The translations under genes and the position numbers were made by a program. Shown here piece by piece: positions 6,619-14,790 of a stretch of DNA of 17,079 bases; position 1 is the stretch's first letter; each line of letters opens with the position of its first letter. The notes below the pieces were generated by a model. It was not told where the DNA came from. It made no database searches and saw only the letters and a program-made list of their open reading frames with translations. The DNA comes from UBA4716 sp036310525 (lineage in GTDB: Bacteria > Bacillota > Clostridia > UBA1381), in contig JAXJRQ010000122.1 of assembly GCA_036310525.1 (NCBI GenBank), positions 1 through 17,079 of the forward strand, in the 5' to 3' direction.

Positions 6619-7695
6619 TCAGCAATCAAGAAAATCCTTAAGCTTCTTACTTCTTGACGGATGTCTTAATTTTCTCAAAGCTTTTGCTTCTATCTGACGA
6701 ATTCTTTCTCTGGTAACGTCAAATTCCTTACCCACTTCTTCAAGTGTTCTTTGTCTGCCGTCATCAAGACCAAAACGGAGCTTTAAAACCTTTGCTTCTC
6801 TCGGTGTCAGCGTTTTTAAAACATCAACAAGCTGTTCCTTTAACAGCACAAAGCTTGCTGCTTCAGACGGTGCAGGTGCATCATCATCAGGAATAAAGTC
6901 ACCCAGATGACTGTCCTCTTCCTCACCGATAGGCGTTTCAAGAGATACGGGTTCCTGCGAAATTTTTGATATTTCACGAACCTTTTCCACTGACATATTA
7001 AGCTCCTTTGCAAGCTCTTCAGGGGTTGGTTCACGGCCCAGCTCCTGAACAAGCTGACGTGAAACACGCACAAGCTTATTTATTGTTTCAACCATATGCA
7101 CCGGAATACGGATTGTTCTTGCCTGATCTGCAATGGCTCTTGTTATAGCCTGACGAATCCACCATGTTGCATATGTTGAAAATTTATATCCTTTTGTATA
7201 GTCAAACTTATCTACCGCCTTTATAAGACCGAGATTACCCTCCTGAATGAGGTCAAGGAACATCATTCCTCGTCCGACATATCTTTTTGCTATACTTACA
7301 ACAAGTCGTAAATTGGCTTCCGCAAGACGCTTTTTAGCCTCTGTGTCACCCTCCGACATTTTCCTCGCAAGCTCCGTTTCATCCTCGGGAGAAAGCAAAT
7401 CAACCTTACCGATTTCCTTTAAGTACATCTTGACATGGTCATCAATGCTGATACCCTCAGGTACAGATAAATCCTCAAGTTCTTCCTTTGAAACCTCGAT
7501 TTCTTCAAGCTCCTTATCAAGGTCTTCGGTAAGCTCTATTCCCTCTTTTTCAAATACATCGTATAACGTTTCCTGCTCCTCAGCAGTGATGTCAGTTTCA
7601 AAAAAGGCTTCGGTTATTTCCTTATAGGTAAGAAGACCTTTCTTTTTCCCCCGTTCCAGAAGCTCCTTTGTTATCGCCTTTTTTCTTTCCTGCAT
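6619..7695 (-). CDS. sigA: Housekeeping RNA polymerase sigma factor SigA/RpoD
   Basis: 358 residues, the size of Firmicute SigA, which lacks the long insert of Gram-negative RpoD. It directs RNA polymerase to -35/-10 promoters such as those of the thi and pyr units here. Seen: a reduced region 1.1 (about 1-80, acidic second half); region 1.2 (SIDDHVKMYLKEIG, 83-96); region 2 with GRGMMFLDLIQEGN (141-154) and the -10-reading and melting part YATWWIRQAITRAI (175-188); region 3 with GREPTPEELA (220-229); region 4 helix-turn-helix with TLEEVGKEFDVTRERIRQIE (317-336). I start at ATG 7693-7695, 4 nt past the dnaG stop, with GGGAGGA 9 nt upstream; a 21-residue extension into dnaG has no sigma homology. 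Confidence 0.97.
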   Translation of the reverse strand: MQERKKAITKELLERGKKKGLLTYKEITEAFFETDITAEEQETLYDVFEKEGIELTEDLDKELEEIEVSKEELEDLSVPEGISIDDHVKMYLKEIGKVDLLSPEDETELARKMSEGDTEAKKRLAEANLRLVVSIAKRYVGRGMMFLDLIQEGNLGLIKAVDKFDYTKGYKFSTYATWWIRQAITRAIADQARTIRIPVHMVETINKLVRVSRQLVQELGREPTPEELAKELNMSVEKVREISKISQEPVSLETPIGEEEDSHLGDFIPDDDAPAPSEAASFVLLKEQLVDVLKTLTPREAKVLKLRFGLDDGRQRTLEEVGKEFDVTRERIRQIEAKALRKLRHPSRSKKLKDFLDC

Positions 7696-7699
7696 AAAT

Positions 7700-9502
7700 T
7701 CATTCCTCCCAAGTGTTTTTTTCTTCCTTAAGTTCCTGCAAAGCTTTAAAAAGCTCATTCAGTCTTACGGCGTCAGTTTCACCTGCAATTTCCAAGTTTA
7801 TTTTTTCGCTTTTGATTTCATAAATCAAGTCTCGTGCGGTCATATCGTCAGCATCATACCGCTCTATATTATAGAACACAGCACTTGCTTCATTTTCTTC
7901 ATCTCTGTTACCGCAAAACTCGTTTAAAATCATACTTTCCTCTATAGGTTGTCCGTTTTCATAAAGTGCATACACTCGTTTTGCCACACGCCGATAAACC
8001 GACGTAGAAAACTCGTCAGGACGTATTTTGTCCTTTGCTGCTCTATAAATTCTCGCAGATGAGGATATAAGACCTAAAAGACGTTTTTCCGCTTCAAGAA
8101 GCTTACTCGGTACACGTACCTTTTTATCTCCTTCAGCTACCGGCACAACCTTTTTGAATTCCTGTTTTGTCGGAATTGTCCGGTATTTGCCTTTTGCCGT
8201 CTTCTTTTTAAGCTCGCTGTAAATAGAATCTGTACTTATATCGTTTTCCTCCGATATTTTCTTTATGTACGCTTCAACCTCAACTGCGTTGTTTATATCC
8301 TTCAAAACATCTGACGCTTCGGATATAAACTCAATTTTTCCATCCACCGTAGAGATGTCATACTTTCCCTTTATAAGAGAAAGCCGAAATTCCGTAGACG
8401 GTATCGCTTTACTTAAAGCATGTAAGAACTTATCCACTCCGTTTTTATTGATGTATTCATCAGGGTCCTTTGCTCCGTCAAGCAACACTACTCGTGACTT
8501 ACCGTTTTGGGAATTAATTATATTAATGGCTTCCAGCGCAGCTTTTCTGCCCGCTTCGTCCATATCATAGCATATTAAAATTTCATTTGCATACCTAAGC
8601 ATCAGCTTTACCTGATCCTCGGTAAGTGCAGTACCAAGCGATGCGACAACATTTTTTACCCCTGCCTGATACACAGATATTACGTCAATATTTCCTTCAC
8701 ACAATACAAGCTTTCCTGCACGTTCGTTTTTGGCAAGGTTTAATGAAAACAAGTTTCTGCCCTTATCAAAAGCAATCGTCTGCGGACTGTTCAGGTATTT
8801 AGGGATTTTGTGACCATTTATTTCCTTTGCCTCATAAAGAGTTCTTCCGCTGAAGCCTATTACATTGGAACGTACGTCGATTATCGGAAACATTACACGG
8901 TTTCTGTACTTGTCAATAATTTTACCCTCACGCTCAACTGCAAGTCCGGCTTCAACAATTTCAGCCTCCGTATATGAATTTGACTTTAAATACTCAACAA
9001 GGTCTGTTTTACCTTTAGGAGTACAGCCAAGTCCATAAGCTTTTACGGTTTTCGCCGAAAGCTTTCGCTTTTTAAGATATTCTCTCGCTTGTGCACCTAT
9101 TTGTTCGTCAATCAGACAGTTATAGAAATATCTTGCAGAGAGTCTGTTCATGTCAAGAATACGTTTTTTCTTTTCATGAAATTCATCCGACATTCCTGCA
9201 CCGTTTTCGGGAACCTTAATTCCCGCACGGTCGGCAAGAAGCTTAATGGTTTCCACAAAATCAAGATTTTCCGTACGCATTACAAACTGAACCAGATTAC
9301 CGCTTGCACCGCATCCGAAGCAATGGAAAAGCTGTTTTTCACTACTTACGTGGAACGAAGGAGTTTTTTCGTTATGGAAAGGACATAGTCCGCTATAGTC
9401 ACGGCCGGATTTTTTTAACTGCACAAACTTTGATACGTAATCCACAATATCATTATTTGCGCATATTTCACCAATAAGGTCATCCGAAATGTACCCCGCC
9501 AA
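7700..9502 (-). CDS. dnaG: DNA primase DnaG
   Basis: 600 residues, normal for bacterial primase, which makes RNA primers for Okazaki fragments at the replication fork. Seen: the N-terminal CHC2 zinc finger with Cys40, His43, Cys61 and Cys64 in C-x2-H-x17-C-x2-C spacing; the catalytic core with a Toprim fold, including LVLCEGNIDVIS with its catalytic Glu (about 269), and the metal site YDMDEAG and KDPDEY; and a helical C-terminal part (about 460-600) that in the family binds helicase DnaB. The start is TTG at 9500-9502, with GAGGAG (9512-9517) 9 nt upstream; the N-terminus is family-like from residue 1. It is followed after 4 nt by sigA, the classical dnaG-rpoD pairing, here without rpsU. Confidence 0.97.
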   Translation of the reverse strand: MAGYISDDLIGEICANNDIVDYVSKFVQLKKSGRDYSGLCPFHNEKTPSFHVSSEKQLFHCFGCGASGNLVQFVMRTENLDFVETIKLLADRAGIKVPENGAGMSDEFHEKKKRILDMNRLSARYFYNCLIDEQIGAQAREYLKKRKLSAKTVKAYGLGCTPKGKTDLVEYLKSNSYTEAEIVEAGLAVEREGKIIDKYRNRVMFPIIDVRSNVIGFSGRTLYEAKEINGHKIPKYLNSPQTIAFDKGRNLFSLNLAKNERAGKLVLCEGNIDVISVYQAGVKNVVASLGTALTEDQVKLMLRYANEILICYDMDEAGRKAALEAINIINSQNGKSRVVLLDGAKDPDEYINKNGVDKFLHALSKAIPSTEFRLSLIKGKYDISTVDGKIEFISEASDVLKDINNAVEVEAYIKKISEENDISTDSIYSELKKKTAKGKYRTIPTKQEFKKVVPVAEGDKKVRVPSKLLEAEKRLLGLISSSARIYRAAKDKIRPDEFSTSVYRRVAKRVYALYENGQPIEESMILNEFCGNRDEENEASAVFYNIERYDADDMTARDLIYEIKSEKINLEIAGETDAVRLNELFKALQELKEEKNTWEE

Positions 9503-9625
9503 AGCTATTCACTCCTCTCGTTTAATATCTGATTTTTTATTGGTAAATCCATATTGTATTTTCGACATTCTTATACCCTGCATAATATGCCGATACATAC
9601 ATATATTATTTACCCCCTATTTTCA

Positions 9626-9674
9626 TTTTTAAACATTTTTTTCACTTATTATTTACTGCATCAATGTTTAAAAA
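9626..9674. repeat. 12-bp inverted repeat between pyrD and dnaG
   Basis: Perfect 12-bp arms (9626-9637 and 9663-9674; TTTTTAAACATT and its complement) enclose a 25-nt AT-rich loop. It begins 7 nt beyond the pyrD stop in the 178-nt gap before dnaG. It has one G-C pair and no following U-tract on the - strand, so it is not a typical terminator. No convincing promoter is visible in the rest of the gap. Confidence 0.5.
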
Positions 9675-9680
9675 CCCTTT

Positions 9681-10592
9681 TTAGTTGGGTACTACTTTTC
9701 CGATTATTTCATCAAGCGATGAGATATTGTATTTATGCATATAATCTTCAATACCCTTTTTAATATCAATAATCATATCAGGCTTTACAAAAAGTCCCGT
9801 ACCGAGTGCCACAAGTGACGCACCTGCAAGCATAAACTCAATTACATCCTCTGCACTCATTACGCCACCCATTCCGATAATCGGAATTTTAACAGCATTA
9901 TGAACCTGATAAACCATACGTACAGCAACAGGCTTTACACAAGGTCCCGACAAACCGCCCATATTATTTGCAAGTATGGGGCGTCTTGAATTTATGTCTA
10001 TCTTCATGCCGAGAAGTGTGTTTATAAGAGAAAGTCCGTCTGCACCGCCCTCCTCTGCCGCCTTTGCAATGTCCGTAATAGACGTAACATTTGGCGAAAG
10101 CTTTACAACAAGCGGTTTTTTCGACACTTCTTTTACCTTTTTGGTAAGCTCATAAACAGTTTTAGGGTCTGTTCCAAACGCTAGACCGCCATGCTTTACA
10201 TTTGGACATGACACATTCATTTCTATCACAGCTGCATCTGTTTCAGATAAAATCTGCGCCATTTCGCAGTATTCCTCAACAGTGTTACCTGACATATTTG
10301 CAATTACATGTGTATCATACTCCGACAGCTTCGGCATAATATTTGACGCAAAGTATTCAACACCGGGATTTTGTAGTCCTACGCTGTTCAAAATACCCGA
10401 CGGTACTTCTGCAATTCTCGGCGGAGGATTGCCTTCTCTGGGGTAACGTGTAAGTCCCTTTGCACCAAAACCGCCGTACTCGGAAAGAGATACATATTCA
10501 CCGTATTCTTCACCAAAACCAAAAGTACCCGATGCGGTTACAATAGGATTTTTAAATTCAATACCGCAAAAATTAATTTTTGTATTAATCAT
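9681..10592 (-). CDS. pyrD: Dihydroorotate dehydrogenase B, catalytic subunit PyrD
   Basis: 303 residues, usual for class 1B. An FMN-containing TIM barrel that oxidises dihydroorotate to orotate and passes electrons to PyrK and on to NAD+. Seen: NPIVTASGTFG (15-25), the lysine of GAKGLT (43-48), the substrate loop NSVGLQNPG (69-77), the active-site loop NVSCPNVKHGG (126-136) with catalytic Cys129 (class 1 uses Cys, class 2 Ser), and the C-terminal IPIIGMGGV and ALGTGLF phosphate-binding parts. ATG at 10590-10592 with a near-perfect GGAGGTGA site (10599-10606). It overlaps the upstream pyrK by 8 nt, as expected for two subunits of one heterotetramer. Last gene of the pyr operon. Confidence 0.96.
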   Translation of the reverse strand: MINTKINFCGIEFKNPIVTASGTFGFGEEYGEYVSLSEYGGFGAKGLTRYPREGNPPPRIAEVPSGILNSVGLQNPGVEYFASNIMPKLSEYDTHVIANMSGNTVEEYCEMAQILSETDAAVIEMNVSCPNVKHGGLAFGTDPKTVYELTKKVKEVSKKPLVVKLSPNVTSITDIAKAAEEGGADGLSLINTLLGMKIDINSRRPILANNMGGLSGPCVKPVAVRMVYQVHNAVKIPIIGMGGVMSAEDVIEFMLAGASLVALGTGLFVKPDMIIDIKKGIEDYMHKYNISSLDEIIGKVVPN

Positions 10593-11349
10593 TCAAGGTC
10601 ACCTCCGTCGAATAGAACACAGGACCATTCTTGCATACACGCTTATATCTGTCTGTTCCCTCATGTACCGTTTCACAACTGCACACAAGGCATGCGCCTA
10701 TACCGCAACCCATTCTCTGTTCAAGTGAAAGCTGACATAAAATACCCTTACTTTCAGCAATCGCCTTGACAGCCTTAAGCATCGGCTTAGGACCACAGCA
10801 GTAAATTATGTCACATTCATTCTCATCAAGGTATTTTTCCATTGCCGAGGCAACGTAGCCCTGGTAACCATAGCTTCCGTCGTCTGTTCCGACAGTAACT
10901 GAATTTGCCACTGCCTTGAATTCATCCTCCATAACGACAAATTCCTTGCTCCGAAATCCTAAAAATACATCCGCTTTTATATTCTTCGCAAGCTTATAGA
11001 GTGGAAAAGTCCCTATTCCGCCGCCGATAATTACCGCTTTTTTAAATTCGTCTTTTATCTCAAAACCGTTTCCCAAAGGACCCATAACATCTATACTATC
11101 GCCCACTTCAAATTCTGCAAGGCTCTTTGTACCCTCGCCCTTTACCTGGAATATAAATCTTACTTTGTCTTCGTATGCGTCACAAATACTTATAGGACGT
11201 CTCAAAAAGCTCTCACCGCCGCAGTCTATATGTAAAAACTGACCGCATTTTGTTTCATCAGCTATTTCCTTGCTTTCAATGACAAAATCAAAAATACCCT
11301 CTGATATTTCAGACTTTGATACCAGTTTACATTTATACGTCTGTTTCAT
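10585..11349 (-). CDS. pyrK: Dihydroorotate dehydrogenase B, electron transfer subunit PyrK
   Basis: 254 residues, normal for PyrK. It carries FAD and a 2Fe-2S cluster and links PyrD to NAD+. Seen: a ferredoxin-reductase-like FAD barrel (about 1-100) with RRPISI (50-55) for FAD; a nucleotide-binding domain starting at IIGGGIGTFPLY (107-118) and containing YCCGPKPM (183-190); and a C-terminal cluster site with Cys215, Cys220, Cys223 and Cys239 in CGIGACLVCSC and RVCKNGPVF. ATG at 11347-11349 with GAGAGG a few bases upstream. The end overlaps the pyrD start by 8 nt. Its presence with class 1B PyrD means NAD+ is the expected acceptor, fitting an anaerobic Firmicute. Confidence 0.95.
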   Translation of the reverse strand: MKQTYKCKLVSKSEISEGIFDFVIESKEIADETKCGQFLHIDCGGESFLRRPISICDAYEDKVRFIFQVKGEGTKSLAEFEVGDSIDVMGPLGNGFEIKDEFKKAVIIGGGIGTFPLYKLAKNIKADVFLGFRSKEFVVMEDEFKAVANSVTVGTDDGSYGYQGYVASAMEKYLDENECDIIYCCGPKPMLKAVKAIAESKGILCQLSLEQRMGCGIGACLVCSCETVHEGTDRYKRVCKNGPVFYSTEVTLND

Positions 11350-11375
11350 TTTACCTCTCCAATCTTACGACAAAT

Positions 11376-11396
11376 CGCCGCATATAAAATGCGGCG
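11376..11396. repeat. GC-rich hairpin between pyrF and pyrK
   Basis: Arms CGCCGCAT (11376-11383) and ATGCGGCG (11389-11396) form a perfect 8-bp stem with a 5-nt loop in the 63-nt gap between pyrF and pyrK. On the transcribed strand only ATTT follows the stem, so full termination is unlikely; it may stabilise or attenuate the distal part of the operon mRNA (inference). Confidence 0.55.
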
Positions 11397-11412
11397 TTTT
11401 ATCACATTAATA

Positions 11413-12327
11413 TTAAAGTATACTTGTAAGCTCTTCCTTCATGCGTATAGCTTCGGCACGTGCTGCTTCGGCAAACTTTTCGCCTGCAAGTCCCTGCTTC
11501 TGATATGCACACATGATTCCTCTTGATGAATTTACAATTGCACCAAGTCCGTCATCATTAAAGCTCTTTTTAACGTCCTTTGCCTTACCGCCCTGAGCAC
11601 CGTAACCCGGTACAAGGAAGTATGAATTAGGCATTATTTTTCTTAGAATTTCAGCCTGTTCCGGATAAGTTGCACCTACAACGGCACCTACTGCTCCGTA
11701 ACCGCTCTCGCCTATTGTATCAGCGTTCCAGTCATTTACCTTTTCAGCAACAATTTCATAAAAATGCTTACCGTTAAGCTCTAAATCCTGCAATTCTCCT
11801 GATGACGGATTTGAAGTCTTTACAAGTGCAAAAATTGATTTATCGTACTTTTTACAATCATCAACAAACGGTTTTATACCGTCTGTTCCCAGATACGGAT
11901 TTACCGTCACACAATCAACACTGCAAGCGTCAAATTCTTCGCCGTCAACCTCAGCCTTACCGAGATATGCTTTTGAATATGCCTCGGCAGTTGAGCCTAT
12001 ATCATTACGTTTAACATCAAGAATTACGTAAAGACCTTTTTCCTTTGCGTAAGTAATTGTTCTGTGAAGAACCTCTTCACCGCAAAGTCCGTACATTTCA
12101 TAAAATGCACTCTGCGGTTTTACAGCAGGAACAACGTCATACAAAGCATCAATAAGCCCTTTGTTGTATTCCCAGATTGCTTCACATGCACCCTTTAAAT
12201 TTTTACCGTATTCCTTATACGCTTTTTCACGAAGAAATTCGGGTACATAATCTATTTTCGGATCCAGTCCCGCAACGGACGGATTTCCTTTTTCCTTTAT
12301 CTTTTTTACCAAGCTATCAACTGACAT
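11413..12327 (-). CDS. pyrF: Orotidine 5'-phosphate decarboxylase PyrF (long type)
   Basis: 304 residues. It decarboxylates OMP to UMP, the last step of UMP synthesis. The length and the sequence VAGLDPKIDYVP (18-29) near the N-terminus identify the long (type 2) bacterial OMP decarboxylase, not the roughly 230-residue type of Bacillus subtilis. The catalytic tetrad region is LDVKRNDIGSTAEAY (103-117), with Asp104, Lys106 and Asp109. The phosphate-binding end is FLVPGYGAQGG, followed by the closing NSSRGI loop. ATG at 12325-12327 with GAGGAG (12337-12342) 9 nt upstream, 16 nt after pyrC. The intermediate enzyme PyrE (orotate to OMP) is not encoded in the window and must lie elsewhere. Confidence 0.95.
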   Translation of the reverse strand: MSVDSLVKKIKEKGNPSVAGLDPKIDYVPEFLREKAYKEYGKNLKGACEAIWEYNKGLIDALYDVVPAVKPQSAFYEMYGLCGEEVLHRTITYAKEKGLYVILDVKRNDIGSTAEAYSKAYLGKAEVDGEEFDACSVDCVTVNPYLGTDGIKPFVDDCKKYDKSIFALVKTSNPSSGELQDLELNGKHFYEIVAEKVNDWNADTIGESGYGAVGAVVGATYPEQAEILRKIMPNSYFLVPGYGAQGGKAKDVKKSFNDDGLGAIVNSSRGIMCAYQKQGLAGEKFAEAARAEAIRMKEELTSIL

Positions 12328-12343
12328 TTGTTATTTCTCCTCT

Positions 12344-13636
12344 TCACATTATTTCTCCGCTGTTAATCTTGATTTTTCCGTCAACAATCACATATTCGGG
12401 CTTTGCATAAAGTGTCCAGCCATGATACGGTGAATTTTTGCTCTTTGAATTAAGCTTTGATATATCCACAGTCCATTCCGAATCTGCATCAAAAATCGTT
12501 ATATCGGCGCATTTTCCAACTGCAAGATTACCCTTGCTTATGCCAAGAATTTTCGCCGGATTTACCGACATTTTTTCAATAAGCTCGGACATCGTGAGAA
12601 CACCCGTTTTTACAAGATATTTCACACCAAGCCCCAAAGACGTTTCAAGTCCGACTATACCATTCTTGGCATGACCGAATTCGCACTGTTTTTCATCAAT
12701 ATGATGCGGTGCATGGTCTGTTACGATACAGTCAATTGTACCGTCACGAAGACCTTCTTTTATAGCCTCAACATCATCCTGAGTTCTTAGCGGAGGATTC
12801 ATTTTTGCGTTTGTATTAAACCCTTCACATGCTTTATCCGTAAGAGTGAAGTAGTGAGGACAGGTTTCACATGTAACTTTTACGCCTCTCTTCTTTGCTT
12901 CTCTTATCAGCTGTACACCGCCTCTTGTACTTACATGGGCAATGTGTATTTTCTTGTTCTCATTTTCTGCAACGACTATATCTCTTGCAATCATAACCTC
13001 TTCCGCAGCTCTGGGAATACCTCTTAACCCAAGTGCCGCCGAAACCTCGCCCTCGTTCATATATCCGTCATTTGCAAGGCTTAACTCCTCACAATGCGAA
13101 ATTACAGGCATATCAAACATATCGGAATATATCAGAGCACGGCGCATGAGTCCGCTGTCAGATACGGGACATCCGTCATCAGAAACAGCAACCGCACCCG
13201 CAAATTTCATTGCACCTATTTCAGCAAGCTCCTGTCCCTTAAGTCCCTTTGAAATTGCTCCTATCGGGAACACATGCACATATCCGACTTCCTTCGCTTT
13301 ATTGTTTATATATGAAATAATCGCTTCATTGTCAATTACGGGACTTGTATTGGGCATACATGCAACAGAGGTTACACCTCCTGCCAATGCTGCTCTTGTA
13401 CCCGTTTCTATATCTTCCTTGTATTCCTGACCCGGGTCACGAAGATGAACGTGCATGTCCACCAGACCGGGAACAACATATTTGCCTTCGGCGTTTATGA
13501 CTTCAACACCAACTGCACTCATATCTTCATTTTCGTCAATTTCTGCAATTACGCCGTCCTCAACAAGAATATCCGTTACAGCGTCAATGTTATTTGCAGG
13601 GTCAACCACGTGACCGCCTTTGATTAAAATTTTCAT
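12344..13636 (-). CDS. pyrC: Dihydroorotase PyrC
   Basis: 430 residues, the class I (Bacillus-like) length. A zinc amidohydrolase that cyclises carbamoyl aspartate to dihydroorotate. Seen: the metal site HVHLRDPGQEYKEDI (62-76) with His62 and His64 and substrate-contacting Arg66; the CMPNT loop; DDGCPVSD in the middle; metal-binding His in ISHCEE and IHIAHVST; VTCETCPHYF; and the catalytic Asp in IVTDHAPH. The protein ends with the small beta domain typical of amidohydrolases (FDADSEWTVD.., VIVDGKI). ATG at 13634-13636 with an AAGGAAA-type site just upstream, 14 nt after the pyrB stop. No fusion or truncation seen. Confidence 0.96.
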   Translation of the reverse strand: MKILIKGGHVVDPANNIDAVTDILVEDGVIAEIDENEDMSAVGVEVINAEGKYVVPGLVDMHVHLRDPGQEYKEDIETGTRAALAGGVTSVACMPNTSPVIDNEAIISYINNKAKEVGYVHVFPIGAISKGLKGQELAEIGAMKFAGAVAVSDDGCPVSDSGLMRRALIYSDMFDMPVISHCEELSLANDGYMNEGEVSAALGLRGIPRAAEEVMIARDIVVAENENKKIHIAHVSTRGGVQLIREAKKRGVKVTCETCPHYFTLTDKACEGFNTNAKMNPPLRTQDDVEAIKEGLRDGTIDCIVTDHAPHHIDEKQCEFGHAKNGIVGLETSLGLGVKYLVKTGVLTMSELIEKMSVNPAKILGISKGNLAVGKCADITIFDADSEWTVDISKLNSKSKNSPYHGWTLYAKPEYVIVDGKIKINSGEIM

Positions 13637-13650
13637 AACGGTTTCCTTTC

Positions 13651-14574
13651 TCAGCTTAATTTCAAATTATTTGTATTAAGTAAATGCATTACAGCCATTC
13701 GTACTGCAACACCATTTGTTACCTGTTCATTGATTACGCTCTGCGCTCCGTCAATAACCGATGTATTCAACTCAACGCCTCTGTTTACCGGTCCCGGATG
13801 CATAACAATCGCATCAGGCTTAGCAAGCTTCAAACGATTTTCATCCACACCGAAAAATTTGTTGTATTCGTTAATAGTCGGGAACAATCCGCTCTTTTGT
13901 CTTTCAAGCTGAATTCTCAAAGCCATAACGACATCCGCACCAACAATTGCCTCATGTACGGTATTGAATACCTTTACACCCATCTGTTCCATTCCATAAG
14001 GAATAAGGGTTGCAGGGCCTCCGATTGTAACCTCTGCACCAAGCTTTGTAAGTCCGTATATATTCGATCTCACAACTCTTGAATGATAAACGTCGCCTAT
14101 AATAGCAACCTTAAGACCTTTAAATCCGCCTTTCTTTTCACGGATAGTAAGCATATCGAGAAGCGCCTGTGTGGGGTGCTCGTTCATGCCGTCACCCGCA
14201 TTAACAACCGATGCACTAATCATCGGTGCAATCAGATGTGGTGCACCGCTCATATTATGACGCATTACAAGTATATCCGTAGCCATCGCATTTATTGTCT
14301 CAACAGTATCTATAAGTGTTTCACCCTTTGCTACAGAAGAACCGCTTGCTGTCATATTTGCCGCATTTGCACTCATGTATTTGGCTGCCAGCTCAAAAGA
14401 CATTCTTGTTCTGGTGGAATTTTCATAAAAAACATTTACAACCGTCTTACCTGCCAGATGGTCTGTCTTCTTTTTATCACTGAGCATGATTTTTTTCATT
14501 TCTGCGGCAGTATCGAGCACATGAAGTATCTCTTCCGCATTTAGTTCCTTTAACCCCAAAAGGTCCTGCTTCAT
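13651..14574 (-). CDS. pyrB: Aspartate carbamoyltransferase catalytic chain PyrB
   Basis: 307 residues, standard length. It condenses carbamoyl phosphate and aspartate, the committed step of pyrimidine synthesis. Seen: the carbamoyl-phosphate motif STRTR (53-57); SSVAKGE (79-85) with Lys83; VMRH (103-106); NEHPTQALLD (131-140); and, in the aspartate domain, the 240s loop LRIQLER and HPGPVNRG. No regulatory chain gene (pyrI) follows, so it is probably the unregulated trimer found in Firmicutes. ATG at 14572-14574 with an AAGGGGGAAG site upstream. First gene of the pyrB-pyrC-pyrF-pyrK-pyrD operon, driven by a good promoter about 60 nt upstream. I see no PyrR attenuator between promoter and start. 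Confidence 0.97.
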   Translation of the reverse strand: MKQDLLGLKELNAEEILHVLDTAAEMKKIMLSDKKKTDHLAGKTVVNVFYENSTRTRMSFELAAKYMSANAANMTASGSSVAKGETLIDTVETINAMATDILVMRHNMSGAPHLIAPMISASVVNAGDGMNEHPTQALLDMLTIREKKGGFKGLKVAIIGDVYHSRVVRSNIYGLTKLGAEVTIGGPATLIPYGMEQMGVKVFNTVHEAIVGADVVMALRIQLERQKSGLFPTINEYNKFFGVDENRLKLAKPDAIVMHPGPVNRGVELNTSVIDGAQSVINEQVTNGVAVRMAVMHLLNTNNLKLS

Positions 14575-14612
14575 CTTTCTTCCCCCTTAGAATACATCTT
14601 GATGTATGAGAT

Positions 14613-14638
14613 TATAATACACCTCATTTTGTATTATA
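14613..14638. repeat. 8-bp inverted repeat over the pyr -10 box
   Basis: Arms TATAATAC (14613-14620) and GTATTATA (14631-14638) are perfect complements separated by 10 bp, giving a centre-to-centre distance of 18 bp. The right arm contains the -10 box and the left arm lies in the first transcribed bases. It could be an operator for a repressor or a leader hairpin; because it is A-T rich, chance is possible. Confidence 0.45.
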
Positions 14639-14661
14639 TACCAAATTTACTGAATTGTCTA
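14633..14661 (-). promoter_or_regulatory. Sigma-A promoter of the pyr operon
   Basis: Reading the - strand, TAGACA (14656-14661) and TATAAT (14633-14638) are separated by exactly 17 bp. The -10 is perfect and the -35 differs from consensus at one base. The predicted start near 14626 gives a leader of about 50 nt before pyrB, too short for an elaborate attenuator. Confidence 0.85.
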
Positions 14662-14732
14662 CACAATATGAACAATTTCACGATGTTTTTTTTATTAATT
14701 GTAAGATTTTTTAAAAAATTTTCAAATTTTAC

Positions 14733-14770
14733 TTGCAGAACTTGTTAATTTCTGATAAAATATATGTAAT
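14733..14770 (+). promoter_or_regulatory. Candidate promoter of the response regulator
   Basis: Two overlapping weak arrangements, each with a 17-bp spacer, are possible: TTGCAG (14733-14738) with TAAAAT (14756-14761), or TTGTTA (14742-14747) with TGTAAT (14765-14770). A-tracts upstream (14706-14730) could act as an UP element. Either would yield a leader of more than 100 nt. Confidence 0.45.
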
Positions 14771-14790
14771 AATGATGAAAAATATGTAAT

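Noticed and set aside
7696..7758. 21-residue N-terminal extension of SigA into dnaG
   Set aside because: It lies in the dnaG reading region without a ribosome site; ATG 7695 has GGGAGGA 9 nt upstream and matches family starts.
9554..9763. Small + strand frame (69 codons) across the pyrD-dnaG gap
   Set aside because: No ribosome site; half of it is antisense to pyrD and the aromatic-rich product reflects AT-rich DNA.
12942..13430. Long open frame (162 codons) on the + strand
   Set aside because: Fully antisense to pyrC, serine/isoleucine-rich composition typical of a shadow frame, no ribosome site or recognisable domain.
14083..14544. Open frame (153 codons) on the + strand with many Cys and His
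   Set aside because: Antisense to pyrB; the composition follows from the complementary codons of a real gene, and no zinc-finger spacing is regular.
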